A DNA stretch of 64,000 bases. Source: Beijerinckiaceae bacterium (GTDB lineage Bacteria; Pseudomonadota; Alphaproteobacteria; Rhizobiales; Beijerinckiaceae). A program made the translations under genes and the position numbers. Position 1 is the stretch's first letter. Each line of letters starts with the position of its first letter. Positions 1 through 9,666 of this stretch are shown one piece after another. The stretch lies in the NCBI GenBank assembly GCA_027531565.1, contig JAPZSB010000002.1, forward strand, positions 62,001 to 126,000, read 5' to 3'. The notes under the pieces are model-generated. The model saw only the letters and a list, made by a program, of their open reading frames with translations, was not told the origin of the DNA and did no database searches.

Positions 1-17
1 TTTGGTTGACAATCCGC

Positions 18-26
18 TGTGGATGA
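18..26 (-). promoter_or_regulatory. DnaA-box-like 9-mer upstream of hemE
   Basis: TGTGGATGA on the plus strand reads TCATCCACA on the minus strand, one mismatch from the DnaA box TTATCCACA. It lies in the 105 bases before hemE, where I see no gene. In Caulobacter and Rickettsiales the replication origin flanks hemE, so this could be the edge of an origin region lying left of the window. One imperfect box is weak evidence. Confidence 0.22.
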
Positions 27-105
27 TCTTGCGGATGCCCTTTGAGGCGTGCCAGAAAGAGAAACAGAGAAGAATCCTCTTCCTTTCTTGTTTTCGGGAG
101 CCTTC

Positions 106-1125
106 GTGAAGCCCTTCCTCGATGTTCTGGCCGGAAAGGCTGCCGCGCGTCCCCCCATCTGGCTCATGCGCCAGGCCGGGCGTTATCTCCCGGAATATCG
201 CGCGATCCGGTCGCAGGCACGGGATTTCCTGCATTTCTGCTATTCGCCGGAGCTGGCGATCGAAGCGACGATGCAGCCCATCCGCCGTTTTGCCTTCGAT
301 GCGGCGATCATCTTCTCGGATATTCTCGTGGTTCCGGATGCGCTGGGACAAGGCGTCCGGTTTGCCGAAGGCGAGGGGCCACGGCTGGAGGCGCTCGAGA
401 CGCCGGACGCTCTCAAAAGCCTGGCAACGGCGCTTGATCAGGAGAAGCTGGAACCGGTCTATCAGGCTCTCCGCGGCGTGCGTGCTGCCCTTCCGTCCTC
501 CGTTGCGCTGATCGGCTTCTGTGGCGCTCCCTGGACGCTGGCGACCTACATGATCGGCGGGCGCGGGACTCCGGACCAGGCCCCGGCCCGCCATTTCGCC
601 TATCAGCATCCCGAGGCGTTCCAGTCGCTGATGGATCTCCTCGTGGAAGCGTGCACGACCCATCTGTCGTTGCAGGTCGAAGCCGGCGCCGAGGCCTTGC
701 AGATTTTCGACTCGTGGGCGGGCAATCTTCCCGAGCCGGAGTTGCGGCGGTGGAGTGAAGCGCCGATCCGGCGGATCATTGCCGGGGTCAAGGCCCGCCA
801 TCCTTCCGTCCCGATCATCGCGTTTCCCCGCGGGATTGCCGGAGGATTTTCACGATTCGTCTCCGAAACGAAGTCTGACGCGATCAGCCTCGATACCGCC
901 TGTGCGATTTCCGAGATCCGCAAGCAGGTACCGGCCGGAATGGTGACGCAGGGCAATCTGGATCCGCTGGTGCTGATCAATGGCGGCCATGCTCTCGATT
1001 CGGCGGTTGACCATATCCTCCAATCGACCTCTGGCCTGCCCCATGTGTTCAATCTGGGCCATGGAATCCTGCCGCCGACGCCGATCCCGCATGTCGAGGC
1101 GATGTTGCGCCGGGTGCGGGGCTGA
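106..1125 (+). CDS. hemE: Uroporphyrinogen decarboxylase
   Basis: Converts uroporphyrinogen III to coproporphyrinogen III by removing four acetate carboxyls, in cytosolic haem synthesis. The 339-residue product carries both family signatures: PPIWLMRQAGRYLPEYR (residues 16-32) and GFCGAPWTLATYMIGG (137-152), plus the catalytic Asp72 in FSDIL. Length matches the usual 340 or so. The frame stays open to an ATG at 49, but the GTG at 106 has GGGAG five bases before it and gives the conserved N-terminus, so it is preferred. The stop overlaps the hemJ start as TGATG, indicating translational coupling. The adjacent hemJ supplies a later step of the same pathway. Confidence 0.96.
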   Translation: MKPFLDVLAGKAAARPPIWLMRQAGRYLPEYRAIRSQARDFLHFCYSPELAIEATMQPIRRFAFDAAIIFSDILVVPDALGQGVRFAEGEGPRLEALETPDALKSLATALDQEKLEPVYQALRGVRAALPSSVALIGFCGAPWTLATYMIGGRGTPDQAPARHFAYQHPEAFQSLMDLLVEACTTHLSLQVEAGAEALQIFDSWAGNLPEPELRRWSEAPIRRIIAGVKARHPSVPIIAFPRGIAGGFSRFVSETKSDAISLDTACAISEIRKQVPAGMVTQGNLDPLVLINGGHALDSAVDHILQSTSGLPHVFNLGHGILPPTPIPHVEAMLRRVRG

Positions 1126-1547
1126 TGGATCTCTGGCTGAAGGCACTGCATGTTCTCGCCATCATCTCGTGGATGGCGGGGCTCCTCTATCTGCCGAGAC
1201 TGATGGTCTACCATTCGGAGGCGCCGTCGCATTCCGATGCCAGCGAGCGGTTCAAGGTCATGGAGCGCAAGCTGTATCGCTTCATCATGCGGCCGGCCAT
1301 GGCGGTGGCCTGGGTGACGGGTCTCTGGCTGGCCTGGTCCAGCTTCGGCTTTCGCGGTGGATGGCTGCACGGCAAGCTTCTGCTGGTCGTGCTGATGACC
1401 GGGCATCACCATATGCAGGGCGCATGGGTTGCCGCTTTCGCGCGCGACGAGCGGCGCCATGGCAGCCGGTTCTACCGGATCCAGAACGAGGTTCCGACCT
1501 TGCTCATGGTGGGCATTGTCGTGCTGGTCATCGTCAAGCCGTTCTGA
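1125..1547 (+). CDS. hemJ: Protoporphyrinogen IX oxidase, HemJ type
   Basis: Membrane-bound oxidase of protoporphyrinogen IX, the type used by many Alphaproteobacteria in place of HemG or HemY. The product is 140 residues, as is usual, with about four membrane helices. The conserved His near the N-terminus (His9 in LKALHVLAIISWM) and the basic stretch MERKLYRFIMRP are present, followed by a His cluster (TGHHHMQG). It overlaps hemE by one base (TGATG) and so is almost certainly cotranscribed with it. Between hemJ and rho lie about 216 bases without a gene. Confidence 0.93.
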   Translation: MDLWLKALHVLAIISWMAGLLYLPRLMVYHSEAPSHSDASERFKVMERKLYRFIMRPAMAVAWVTGLWLAWSSFGFRGGWLHGKLLLVVLMTGHHHMQGAWVAAFARDERRHGSRFYRIQNEVPTLLMVGIVVLVIVKPF

Positions 1548-1608
1548 CCTGTCGCTGGTCGCGGAACGCCCCCGTTGCGGTCCGCCCAAAGACGACTTGC
1601 CGAATCCT

Positions 1609-1623
1609 GATAAAGTGTTTATC
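1609..1623. repeat. AT-rich dyad upstream of rho
   Basis: GATAAA-GTG-TTTATC, two perfect 6-base arms around a 3-base spacer, about 140 bases before the rho start in the hemJ-rho gap. It is AT-rich in GC-rich surroundings and lacks a T-run, so it resembles an operator more than a terminator. Function unknown. Confidence 0.35.
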
Positions 1624-1763
1624 GGACTCGCATCGCTCGCCCCCTTCCTGCGGCTGAGCGGACCGGCTGTCAGCGTTCTGGCATGCCAGACTGGCCTTTC
1701 CCGAGATGTGTAGCGGCCCGTCTTCGCCTTTTCCCCTTTCGACTAGCCAATCAAGGTTTGACA

Positions 1764-3029
1764 ATGCCGGAGATCAAGCTCCACGACCTGAAACGCAAAT
1801 CACCGACCGAACTCCTCAGCTTCGCCGAGGAGCTGGAGGTCGAAGGCGCCAGCACCATGCGCAAGCAGGAGCTGATGTTCGCCATTCTCAAGCAACTCGC
1901 TGCCAATGACACCGAGATCATCGGGGAAGGCGTTGTCGAGGTGCTGCAGGATGGGTTCGCGTTCCTTCGATCCCCGGATGCCAATTATCTGGCCGGGCCG
2001 GATGACATCTACATCTCGCCGGCGCAGATCCGTCGGTTCTCGCTTCGGACCGGCGATACGGTTGAAGGGCTGATCCGGTCTCCGCGGGATGGCGAGCGAT
2101 ATTTCGCGCTGCTCAAGGTCAATACGATCAATTTCGAGGATCCGGAGAAGGCGCGGCACAAGGTCCATTTCGACAACCTCACGCCGCTGTATCCCGACCA
2201 GCGGCTCAGGCTGGAAAATCCGGATCCGACGAAGAAGGACATGTCCGCCCGGGTGATCGACATTGTCTCGCCCATCGGCAAGGGTCAGCGCGCGTTGATC
2301 GTCGCGCCTCCACGAACCGGCAAGACGGTCCTGCTCCAGAATGTCGCGCAGTCGATCACGACCAATCACCCCGAATGCTATCTCATCGTCCTGCTGATCG
2401 ATGAGCGGCCGGAAGAAGTGACCGACATGCAGCGCTCCGTGCGCGGCGAGGTGGTGTCCTCGACCTTCGATGAGCCGGCCTCCCGCCATGTGCAGGTGGC
2501 AGAGATGGTGATCGAGAAGGCCAAGCGCCTTGTGGAGCATGGCCGTGACGTGGTCATCCTGCTCGATTCGATCACGCGCCTGGGCCGGGCCTACAATACG
2601 GTCGTGCCGTCCTCCGGCAAGGTACTCACCGGCGGTGTCGATGCCAACGCGCTGCAGCGGCCGAAGCGGTTTTTCGGTGCGGCCCGCAATATCGAGGAGG
2701 GTGGGTCGCTGACGATCATCGCTACCGCCCTGATCGATACCGGCAGCCGGATGGACGAAGTGATCTTCGAGGAGTTCAAGGGCACCGGCAATTCGGAAAT
2801 CGTCCTTGACCGCAAGGTTGCCGACAAGCGCGTCTTTCCGGCACTCGACATTCTCAAGTCGGGCACGCGCAAGGAAGAGCTCATCACGCCGCGCGAGCAG
2901 CTCCAGAAGACCTATGTCCTGCGCCGCATTCTCAACCCGATGGGTCCGCAGGATGCGATCGAGTTCCTGCTCGACAAGCTCCGGCAGACCAAGCAGAACA
3001 GCGACTTCTTCGAGTCGATGAATACCTGA
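1764..3029 (+). CDS. rho: Transcription termination factor Rho
   Basis: Hexameric RNA-dependent ATPase/translocase that ends transcription at rut sites. The product is 421 residues, like E. coli Rho (419). Visible parts are the N-terminal Rho_N helical region (about 5-43), the cold-shock-like RNA-binding fold with DGFAFLR (63-69), Walker A APPRTGKT (181-188), the Walker B region [13 protein letters not shown] (266-278) and the Q-loop region with KRFFGAARN (301-309). An in-frame start at 1683 would add 27 unconserved residues. ATG 1764 gives [12 protein letters not shown] and has AAGG seven bases upstream. The position between hem genes and mnmE is typical for Alphaproteobacteria. Confidence 0.98.
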   Translation: MPEIKLHDLKRKSPTELLSFAEELEVEGASTMRKQELMFAILKQLAANDTEIIGEGVVEVLQDGFAFLRSPDANYLAGPDDIYISPAQIRRFSLRTGDTVEGLIRSPRDGERYFALLKVNTINFEDPEKARHKVHFDNLTPLYPDQRLRLENPDPTKKDMSARVIDIVSPIGKGQRALIVAPPRTGKTVLLQNVAQSITTNHPECYLIVLLIDERPEEVTDMQRSVRGEVVSSTFDEPASRHVQVAEMVIEKAKRLVEHGRDVVILLDSITRLGRAYNTVVPSSGKVLTGGVDANALQRPKRFFGAARNIEEGGSLTIIATALIDTGSRMDEVIFEEFKGTGNSEIVLDRKVADKRVFPALDILKSGTRKEELITPREQLQKTYVLRRILNPMGPQDAIEFLLDKLRQTKQNSDFFESMNT

Positions 3030-3065
3030 TCGCGGGCCATTCGGGACGGGGTCCGGGACGGAGCA

Positions 3066-4376
3066 ATGGATACGATCTATGCGCTCAGCACGGGCCCCTC
3101 TGTTGCCGGGATCGCGGTCATCCGCGTTTCCGGGCCGGAGGCGCTGGCGGTCGGCCAGCTTTTCGGCTTCGACATGCCAAAGCCCCGGCAGGCGGCCTTG
3201 CGGATCCTCCGGGACCCGAGCTCCGGAGACCGGCTGGACGAGGGTCTTGTCCTTGTCTTTCCGGCGCCGCGCAGTTTCACCGGCGAGGACCTGGTGGAGC
3301 TCCATGTCCATGGCAGCCGTGCGATTGTCCGGTCGATCGTCCAGGTCCTGTCGGGCCATCAGGGGCTCCGCCCGGCCGATCCCGGTGAATTCACGCGGCG
3401 GGCCTTTCTGAACGGCAAGATGGATCTCCTCGATGTCGAGACACTGGGCGATGTGCTCCAGGCAGAAACGCGGGCGCAGGCAAGGCTGGCGGAGTCGAAC
3501 CGGCATTGGTTGCGCGAGCGGATCGATGGCTGGCGTGACGCGCTCCTTGAGCTGCGCGGTCTCACCGAAGCCCTGATCGATTTCGCTGACGAGGATGACG
3601 TCCTCCAGACATTCGATTCGAACCTGCAACAATCGATTCTTGACCTGCGCTCAAGCTTTTCTCAGGCCGCAACCCGGGCTCCCGCTGCGGAAGTCATCCG
3701 CGACGGCTTCCGCGTGGCCCTTCTGGGGCCGCCGAATGCCGGCAAGTCGTCGCTGCTCAACGCGCTGGCACGACGGGACGTGGCGATCACCTCGGAGATC
3801 GCGGGCACGACGCGGGATGTTCTCGAGGTCCATCTCGATCTGGAGGGTCTCGCGGTCATTCTGATCGATACCGCTGGTCTTCGGGACACAGAGGACCAGC
3901 TGGAGCGCGAGGGTATCGCCCGGACGAAACGCGCTGCCGAGTCGGCCGATCTGCGGCTCTGGCTCGAACCCGTCGATGAACCGGCGCATGAACACGGCCT
4001 GCGCATGACGGCGGACCTTCGGGTCCGGACCAAGTCAGACCTGATCGATTCTCCAACGAAACAAAGGGAGGATCTTTTGGTCTCTGTCAGGACCGGAGAG
4101 GGGCTCGATTTGCTGATCGAGATGCTCGGCAACAGGGCTCGCGAGGCTACCTGGATCGGGCAGGGCGAAGTGACGCTCGTCCATGAGCGCCAACGTCAGG
4201 CTCTGGTGCAGGCGATCGAGGCGCTGGATGGAGCGGTGGTGCACGGTTCAGACGCCCTGGAGATGCGCGCCGAAGGTTTGCGTCGTGCTTCACTCGCACT
4301 CGATCGACTGGTTGGGCGGATTGAACCGGATCAGGTTCTTGACGTCGTGTTCAAGCGATTCTGTATAGGAAAGTAG
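3066..4376 (+). CDS. mnmE: tRNA uridine-5-carboxymethylaminomethyl modification GTPase MnmE
   Basis: With MnmG it installs the 5-carboxymethylaminomethyl group on wobble uridine 34 of certain tRNAs. The 436-residue product has an N-terminal folate-binding domain and an inserted G domain with G1 GPPNAGKS (221-228), G3 DTAGLRDTE (from 268) and a TKSD G4-like motif, and it ends in the catalytic CIGK (433-436). GGACGGAG lies just upstream of the ATG. The stop codon touches a parS site, and its partner gene mnmG follows 29 bases later. Confidence 0.97.
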   Translation: MDTIYALSTGPSVAGIAVIRVSGPEALAVGQLFGFDMPKPRQAALRILRDPSSGDRLDEGLVLVFPAPRSFTGEDLVELHVHGSRAIVRSIVQVLSGHQGLRPADPGEFTRRAFLNGKMDLLDVETLGDVLQAETRAQARLAESNRHWLRERIDGWRDALLELRGLTEALIDFADEDDVLQTFDSNLQQSILDLRSSFSQAATRAPAAEVIRDGFRVALLGPPNAGKSSLLNALARRDVAITSEIAGTTRDVLEVHLDLEGLAVILIDTAGLRDTEDQLEREGIARTKRAAESADLRLWLEPVDEPAHEHGLRMTADLRVRTKSDLIDSPTKQREDLLVSVRTGEGLDLLIEMLGNRAREATWIGQGEVTLVHERQRQALVQAIEALDGAVVHGSDALEMRAEGLRRASLALDRLVGRIEPDQVLDVVFKRFCIGK

Positions 4377-4392
4377 CGTTTCACGTGAAACA
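4377..4392. promoter_or_regulatory. parS: parS site 1
   Basis: CGTTTCACGTGAAACA matches the ParB-binding consensus TGTTTCACGTGAAACA at 15 of 16 positions and contains the full 14-base palindrome. It starts at the base after the mnmE stop and ends 13 bases before the mnmG ATG. parA and parB lie 2.5 kb downstream, so this is a credible centromere site. Confidence 0.93.
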
Positions 4393-4405
4393 GCGGAGTC
4401 AGGAT

Positions 4406-6262
4406 ATGGGCGAGGACAGCTATGACGTCGTGGTGGTCGGCGGCGGCCACGCCGGCACCGAGGCTGCTGCCGCGGCCGCGAGAGTCGGCGCCCGTGTCGC
4501 GCTGGTGACGTTGCGCCGCGATCGTATCGGTGAAATGTCGTGCAATCCTGCGATTGGTGGATTGGGAAAAGGACATCTTGTTCGCGAGGTGGATGCACTC
4601 GACGGCGTCATGGGTCGGGCGATCGATCGCGCCGGGATTCATTTCAAGCTCCTCAACCGAAGCAAGGGGGCGGCTGTCCGCGGGCCGCGGGCGCAAGCGG
4701 ATCGCGGGCTCTATCGTCAGGCTGTTCAGGAACTCCTTGCCCAACAGGCAGGACTTGATGTTCTCGAGGGTGAAGTCAAAGACATCGATCTCGATTCGAT
4801 TCGCGTCCGATCTGTTTGTTTGACCGATGGGCGCGTGCTGCGGTGCCGTGCCGTTGTCGTAACCACGGGCACCTTTCTTCGCGGAGTCATCCATATCGGG
4901 AGACGACAGATCCCGGCGGGGCGAGCAGATGAGCCGCCGGCCCGTCTTCTGGCTGAGCGACTCCAGGATCTCGGCTTTGCGCTTGGGCGTCTCAAGACCG
5001 GGACGCCGGCGCGTCTTGATGGACGGACGATCGACTGGACACGGTGCGAGGAACAGAAGGGCGATTCGCCTCCGGAACCATTCTCGACCCTGACAAGCCG
5101 CATCGAGGTTCCGCAGATCTCGTGCTATATCACCCGCACGACTCCGGAAACGCAGTCGATCATCGAAAGCAGCCTCCATCTCTCCGCCATGTATGGAGGG
5201 GAGATTTCGGGGCGGGGTCCACGCTACTGCCCGTCGATCGAGGACAAGATCGTACGTTTCGCGGATCGCACGTCACACCAGATTTTCCTCGAACCGGAGG
5301 GTCTCGACGATCCTACAGTCTATCCGAACGGGCTGTCCACGTCCTTGCCGGAAGAGGTTCAGGACCTGATGATTGCATCGATCCCCGGCCTGGAGAGGGC
5401 GCGGATCCTTCGTCACGGCTATGCGATCGAATATGACTTCATCGATCCCCGGGAGCTTGCTCCGACCCTGGAGAGCCGGCGGGTAGAAGGGCTCTTTTTT
5501 GCCGGTCAGATCAATGGCACCACGGGTTATGAGGAGGCTGCAGGCCAGGGTCTTGTCGCCGGACTCAACGCCGCCCGGCGTGCCGGGGGATCCGACGGCG
5601 TGAGCTTCGATCGAAGCCAGAGCTATCTCGGTGTGATGATCGATGACCTGACGCGGATGGGCGTTTCCGAACCCTACCGTATGTTTACATCCCGGGCCGA
5701 GTTCCGCCTGTCCCTTCGGGCAGATAATGCCGACGCGCGCCTGACGGATCAGGGTATCGCGCTGGGTCTTGTCGGAGAGGAGCGGCGCGCAGCCCATGGA
5801 AGGAAAATGGCACTTCTCCAACGTCATCGGGAAGTCCTGAAAGCGCTCAGGCTCACGCCGAACGAGGCCAGGGCCGCCGGGCTCGATGTGAACCTTGATG
5901 GTCTGCGCAGGGATGGGTTCTCGCTGCTGGCCTTACCGGGCGTCGACCTCGGCCGGTTGGTCCCGCTGGCTCCTGAACTCGGGGATTGTCCGGATTGGGC
6001 GAGGGAGCTCCTCGAGACCGAGGGCAAGTACAGCGTCTATCTGGCGCGGCAGGCGGAGGACCTTGAGCGGGTTGCAAGGGATCGGGAGGTTGCGATTCCC
6101 GGGGATTTCCGGTTCGAACAAGTGGTCGGATTGTCGAACGAGTTGCGCCAGAAGCTCGATTTGATTCGGCCGCGTTCCATTTATGAAGCAGGGCAGATCG
6201 AAGGAATGACGCCGGCAGCCCTGGTTCTTCTGACAGCCATCCTGCGGAAGCGGGCCGCATGA
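4406..6262 (+). CDS. mnmG: tRNA uridine-5-carboxymethylaminomethyl modification enzyme MnmG
   Basis: FAD- and NADH-dependent partner of MnmE in wobble-uridine modification. The product is 618 residues, close to the family norm. The dinucleotide-binding motif GGGHAGTEA lies at residues 12-20, followed by the family stretches [17 protein letters not shown] and GPRAQADR. The frame also opens at a GTG at 4385, but that codon lies inside the parS palindrome. ATG 4406 has GGAG seven bases upstream and gives the normal N-terminus. The stop overlaps the rsmG start by four bases (ATGA). Confidence 0.96.
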   Translation: MGEDSYDVVVVGGGHAGTEAAAAAARVGARVALVTLRRDRIGEMSCNPAIGGLGKGHLVREVDALDGVMGRAIDRAGIHFKLLNRSKGAAVRGPRAQADRGLYRQAVQELLAQQAGLDVLEGEVKDIDLDSIRVRSVCLTDGRVLRCRAVVVTTGTFLRGVIHIGRRQIPAGRADEPPARLLAERLQDLGFALGRLKTGTPARLDGRTIDWTRCEEQKGDSPPEPFSTLTSRIEVPQISCYITRTTPETQSIIESSLHLSAMYGGEISGRGPRYCPSIEDKIVRFADRTSHQIFLEPEGLDDPTVYPNGLSTSLPEEVQDLMIASIPGLERARILRHGYAIEYDFIDPRELAPTLESRRVEGLFFAGQINGTTGYEEAAGQGLVAGLNAARRAGGSDGVSFDRSQSYLGVMIDDLTRMGVSEPYRMFTSRAEFRLSLRADNADARLTDQGIALGLVGEERRAAHGRKMALLQRHREVLKALRLTPNEARAAGLDVNLDGLRRDGFSLLALPGVDLGRLVPLAPELGDCPDWARELLETEGKYSVYLARQAEDLERVARDREVAIPGDFRFEQVVGLSNELRQKLDLIRPRSIYEAGQIEGMTPAALVLLTAILRKRAA

Positions 6263-6915
6263 AAGACCGCCGCAAACCGGGCATCGATGGCGATGCGCTG
6301 ACCAAGATCGATCTGAGTGTTTCACGTGAAACGCGAGAGCGGCTTGACGCCTATGTCACGTTGCTTCGGGAATGGCAGACTCGGATCAATCTGGTTTCTC
6401 CCGCGACCCTGGACCAGATCTGGGATCGGCACATTGCCGACAGCCTTCAGCTGCATGCCCTGAAGCCCGAGGCGCTTCGCTGGGCCGATATGGGGTCGGG
6501 CGGTGGTCTGCCCGGTATCGTGATTGCCTGCGCGCTGGCCGGAAGGAGTGGCGCACAGGTCCATCTGATCGAGAGCAATCACAAGAAGGCGGCATTTCTC
6601 AGGGCGGTTGCTGTGGCTCTGGACCTGCCTGCTTCGATCCACGCGATGCGGATCGAAGATGCGGTTCCCCTACTGCCGGCTGTGGATGTCGTTACCGCCC
6701 GAGCGCTAGCACCCCTGCGTGACCTGATCGGCTACGGGAATCTCCTGTTGAAAAAGGGAGCGACAGGCCTGTTTCCCAAGGGGCGTGACTATCAGTCGGA
6801 ATTGACCGATGCCCTTCAAAGCTGGCAATTCTCATATCAGCTGCACGACAGCATTACCGAGCCTGCTTCCCGGATCATCGAAGTCATCTTCGAGCCGCGG
6901 GACCAGCCAAGGTAG
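6259..6915 (+). CDS. rsmG: 16S rRNA (guanine-527-N7)-methyltransferase RsmG
   Basis: SAM-dependent methylation of G527 in 16S rRNA. The 218-residue product shows the SAM-binding motif [10 protein letters not shown] (from residue 77) and the family [12 protein letters not shown] region. ATGA overlap with mnmG indicates coupling. Residues 20-26 (SVSRETR) are encoded by a parS site, so this stretch is under both coding and ParB-binding constraint. The next gene, parA, begins 33 bases after the stop. Confidence 0.96.
   Translation: MKDRRKPGIDGDALTKIDLSVSRETRERLDAYVTLLREWQTRINLVSPATLDQIWDRHIADSLQLHALKPEALRWADMGSGGGLPGIVIACALAGRSGAQVHLIESNHKKAAFLRAVAVALDLPASIHAMRIEDAVPLLPAVDVVTARALAPLRDLIGYGNLLLKKGATGLFPKGRDYQSELTDALQSWQFSYQLHDSITEPASRIIEVIFEPRDQPR
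6318..6333. promoter_or_regulatory. parS: parS site 2, inside rsmG
   Basis: TGTTTCACGTGAAACG, 15 of 16 matches to the parS consensus with the whole 14-base palindrome intact. It lies within the rsmG coding sequence, 1.94 kb from parS site 1 and about 620 bases before parA. The same SVSRET-type peptide encoded by parS recurs at the RsmG N-terminus in many bacteria. Confidence 0.93.
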
Positions 6916-6948
6916 GCCACGGTTTGCGTGGCGAAGAGGAGAAGGTCC

Positions 6949-7749
6949 ATGAAGCCACGGGTTCTTACAGTAGCCAATCAGAAGGGCGGCGTCGGCAAGA
7001 CCACGACGGCAATCAATCTGGGGACGGCGCTTGCCGCCATTGGCGAACGGGTGCTGCTCATCGATCTGGATCCTCAGGGGAACGCTTCCACGGGACTTGG
7101 CGTGGATATGCGTGACCGTGATATCTCCGCCTATGACGTCCTGCTCGGGGATGTTTCACTGTCCGATGCCGCGCGCGCGACCGATGTTCCCCGTGTTTCG
7201 ATCGTGCCGGCAACCATGGATCTCCTCGGTGCCGAAATAACGCTCGCGACGCAAAAAGACCGAACCGATCGTCTGAAGAAGGCAATCCAGTCTCTTTCCA
7301 GTGTCGGACAGTCATCGCCTTTCACGTATATCCTGATTGACTGCCCGCCTTCGCTGAACTTGTTGACAATCAACGCCATGGCGGCGGCAGACGGTGTCCT
7401 TGTGCCTCTCCAGTGCGAGTTCTTTGCTTTGGAAGGCTTGAGCCAGTTGTTGAAGACCATCGATCAGGTCCGAAATACCGTCAATCCGGAGCTCGATATT
7501 CATGGCGTTGTCCTGACGATGTTCGATCCGCGCAACAACCTTGCCGGGCAGGTTATCCGGGATGTCCGCCAGTATCTGGGCAAGAAGGTGTTCGAAACGG
7601 TCATTCCGCGGAATGTCCGGGTGTCGGAAGCGCCGTCTTATGGCAAGCCGGTGCTGCTTTATGATCTGAAATGTGCCGGCAGCCAGGCCTATCTCAAGCT
7701 GGCCTCCGAGATCATCCAGCGCGAGCGCCTGCTCGCCGCGGCCGAGTAA
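6949..7749 (+). CDS. parA: Chromosome partitioning ATPase ParA
   Basis: ATPase that forms a nucleoid-bound gradient moving ParB-parS complexes. The 266-residue product has the deviant Walker A motif KGGVGKTT (residues 12-19, signature Lys12 and Lys17), an LIDLDPQGN motif and the DCPPSLNLLT Walker B region. A GTG at 6928 is in frame, but ATG 6949 has AGGAGAAGG close upstream and starts directly at MKPRVLTVANQKGG. parB follows after 12 bases. Confidence 0.96.
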   Translation: MKPRVLTVANQKGGVGKTTTAINLGTALAAIGERVLLIDLDPQGNASTGLGVDMRDRDISAYDVLLGDVSLSDAARATDVPRVSIVPATMDLLGAEITLATQKDRTDRLKKAIQSLSSVGQSSPFTYILIDCPPSLNLLTINAMAAADGVLVPLQCEFFALEGLSQLLKTIDQVRNTVNPELDIHGVVLTMFDPRNNLAGQVIRDVRQYLGKKVFETVIPRNVRVSEAPSYGKPVLLYDLKCAGSQAYLKLASEIIQRERLLAAAE

Positions 7750-7761
7750 GGGAGGTTCGAG

Positions 7762-8661
7762 ATGGCAGACGAACAATCCAGGATGCGCCTCGGGCGCGGC
7801 CTTGCGGCGCTTTTGGGCGATGTCGGAAACGAGACCGCGGCGGAAACCCGGAACCGGGCCCAGCGCCGGGTGCCGGTCGAGTTCCTGCGACCGAATCCCC
7901 TCAATCCGCGGCAGACATTCGGCGAGGAAGAACTCGAGGAGCTTGCGGCATCGATTCGGGAGCGTGACATTATTCAGCCGATCATCGTCCGCGGGGTTCC
8001 GGGGGCGATCGACGCGTTCGAGATCATCGCGGGAGAGCGGCGCTGGCGGGCCGCCCAGCGCGCTGGCCTGCGCGATGTTCCGATCGTGCTGGTCGAAGCC
8101 GATGACAAGCAGGCACTCGAATTCGCGATCATCGAGAATATCCAGCGGGCAGATCTCAACGCGCTGGACGAGGCGAGGGGGTACGAGAACCTCATCGCCC
8201 AGCATGGCTATACCCAGTCCGATCTCGCCAAGGTGATGGGGAAGAGCCGGTCGCATGTGGCCAATACGTTGCGGTTGGCGCGGCTTCCGGATTCCGTGAA
8301 GGAGAAGGTTGCGAGCGGCCAGGTTTCCGCCGGCCATGCCCGCGCGTTGCTGGCTGTGGCGGATCCCGAGTTGATGGCCCGGAAGATCATCGAGCAGGGC
8401 CTCACGGTGCGCGATATCGAACGGGTCGCGCAGCGCGAGAGCCGGGGCGAGGATGTCCCGGCGCCGTCGGTCAAGAAGGCAACCGCCCGCGATGCCGATA
8501 CCACCGCGCTGGAACAGCGCCTTGCGGAGATTCTGGGCTTGGTCGTGGAGATCGACCATCGTGGCGAGAAAGGTGGGGTGCTGAAGATCCGCTACCGGAC
8601 GCTTGAGCAACTCGAACTGCTCAGCCACAAGCTTGCCAGTGGTGGGTTACCGCCGGCGTGA
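7762..8661 (+). CDS. parB: Chromosome partitioning protein ParB
   Basis: CTPase clamp that loads at parS and spreads along DNA. In the 299-residue product the N-terminal CTP-binding domain carries the arginine-rich GERRWRA box (91-97) and an ENIQRADLNALDEA motif. The helix-turn-helix covers about 151-176 (TQSDLAKVMGKSRSHVANT), and a short C-terminal dimer domain follows. GGGAGG precedes the ATG. Its 3' end overlaps the convergent holA by 15 bases. Confidence 0.96.
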   Translation: MADEQSRMRLGRGLAALLGDVGNETAAETRNRAQRRVPVEFLRPNPLNPRQTFGEEELEELAASIRERDIIQPIIVRGVPGAIDAFEIIAGERRWRAAQRAGLRDVPIVLVEADDKQALEFAIIENIQRADLNALDEARGYENLIAQHGYTQSDLAKVMGKSRSHVANTLRLARLPDSVKEKVASGQVSAGHARALLAVADPELMARKIIEQGLTVRDIERVAQRESRGEDVPAPSVKKATARDADTTALEQRLAEILGLVVEIDHRGEKGGVLKIRYRTLEQLELLSHKLASGGLPPA

Positions 8662-9657
8662 CGCCAGCGCTATCGACCAGAGGGCGCGGACGGTCACAGT
8701 TTCCTCGATAGCGGGAGTCCGGCGCATCTGCGCCTGGGTCTGCGCAAGAATGTCGATCGCGCGACCCAGCTGATCGATGGGCCAGAGCTTGTGCTGGGCC
8801 CGAATCCTGTCCTGCCGCTTGAAGAAGATCCGCTCCGTGCGGAACGCCGCCTCGAGGTTGCCGCCTGCCATGGCAAGGCGGCGCAGAAGGCCGGCATGGC
8901 CGAGCGCCATCGCGATCAGCCCGGATGGCGCAATCCCTTCCGCGAAGCAGCGAAGCGTCGCGGATTCGACCTCTTCAAGCTTGCCCTCGAAGGCCCGGTC
9001 GATGGCTTCCGCAGGACCCAGTTCCGATGTATCGATCAGCATCGTGGCGACGTCGTCGACCTCGATCGCCACGCGGCCATGGCAATAGAGGATAAGCTTC
9101 TCGATCTCCCGGTCGGTCAGGCCGAGATCGGAGCCGACGAGATCGCACAGGGCAGCAGAGGCGGCGGCGGTAATGCTCAGCCCGGAGGCCTTGACCCGTT
9201 CCTCGATCAGGGCCTGGATCTCCGACCGGCTGGCCGGGTAGCAGGCGATCGCGGCCGCGCTCCCGTGCTGCTCGAAGGCCACGCGGATAGGGGCGCTCTT
9301 GGCCAGCTCGTCCGCAAGGAAAAGGATCGGTGTCTCAAGGCCAGGCGTCTCCAGTACCAGCGACCAGATCGCCTTCGAGAGCTTTCCGGCGCCGGATACG
9401 GTGATCAGGCGCCGGGCCGAGAACATGCTGAACGCTTGCGCTTCGTCCATCAGCTTTCCGGGGTCGCCATTCAACGTTTCGGTGTCGAAATCGAGGCGTT
9501 CCAGCGAATCGCGGGACTGGTTCGCGAAGGATGCGATAATCTGATCCGCCCGGATGCGGATGCCGCCCTCGTCCGGGCCAAAAATCAGGAAAACCCGCTT
9601 CGTCAGGCAGTCCCGGCTTATGAAGCGCGGCAGTTCGGAAGGCCTGATGGCGACCAT
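8647..9657 (-). CDS. holA: DNA polymerase III subunit delta
   Basis: Clamp-loader delta subunit, which opens the beta sliding clamp. The 336-residue product matches the family in length and layout: an N-terminal region with KRVFLIFGPDEGGIRIRADQI, a degenerate AAA+ fold without a Walker A motif, and a C-terminal collar domain. It is the last gene of the leuS-lptE-holA run, nine bases after lptE, an order common in Proteobacteria. The stop lies inside the 3' end of the convergent parB. Confidence 0.9.
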   Translation of the reverse strand: MVAIRPSELPRFISRDCLTKRVFLIFGPDEGGIRIRADQIIASFANQSRDSLERLDFDTETLNGDPGKLMDEAQAFSMFSARRLITVSGAGKLSKAIWSLVLETPGLETPILFLADELAKSAPIRVAFEQHGSAAAIACYPASRSEIQALIEERVKASGLSITAAASAALCDLVGSDLGLTDREIEKLILYCHGRVAIEVDDVATMLIDTSELGPAEAIDRAFEGKLEEVESATLRCFAEGIAPSGLIAMALGHAGLLRRLAMAGGNLEAAFRTERIFFKRQDRIRAQHKLWPIDQLGRAIDILAQTQAQMRRTPAIEETVTVRALWSIALASRRR

Positions 9658-9666
9658 GCCGAGCTG

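Noticed and set aside
4385-4405. GTG at 4385 as the mnmG start
   Set aside because: The codon lies inside the parS palindrome and the extra residues are unconserved; ATG 4406 has a proper Shine-Dalgarno sequence.
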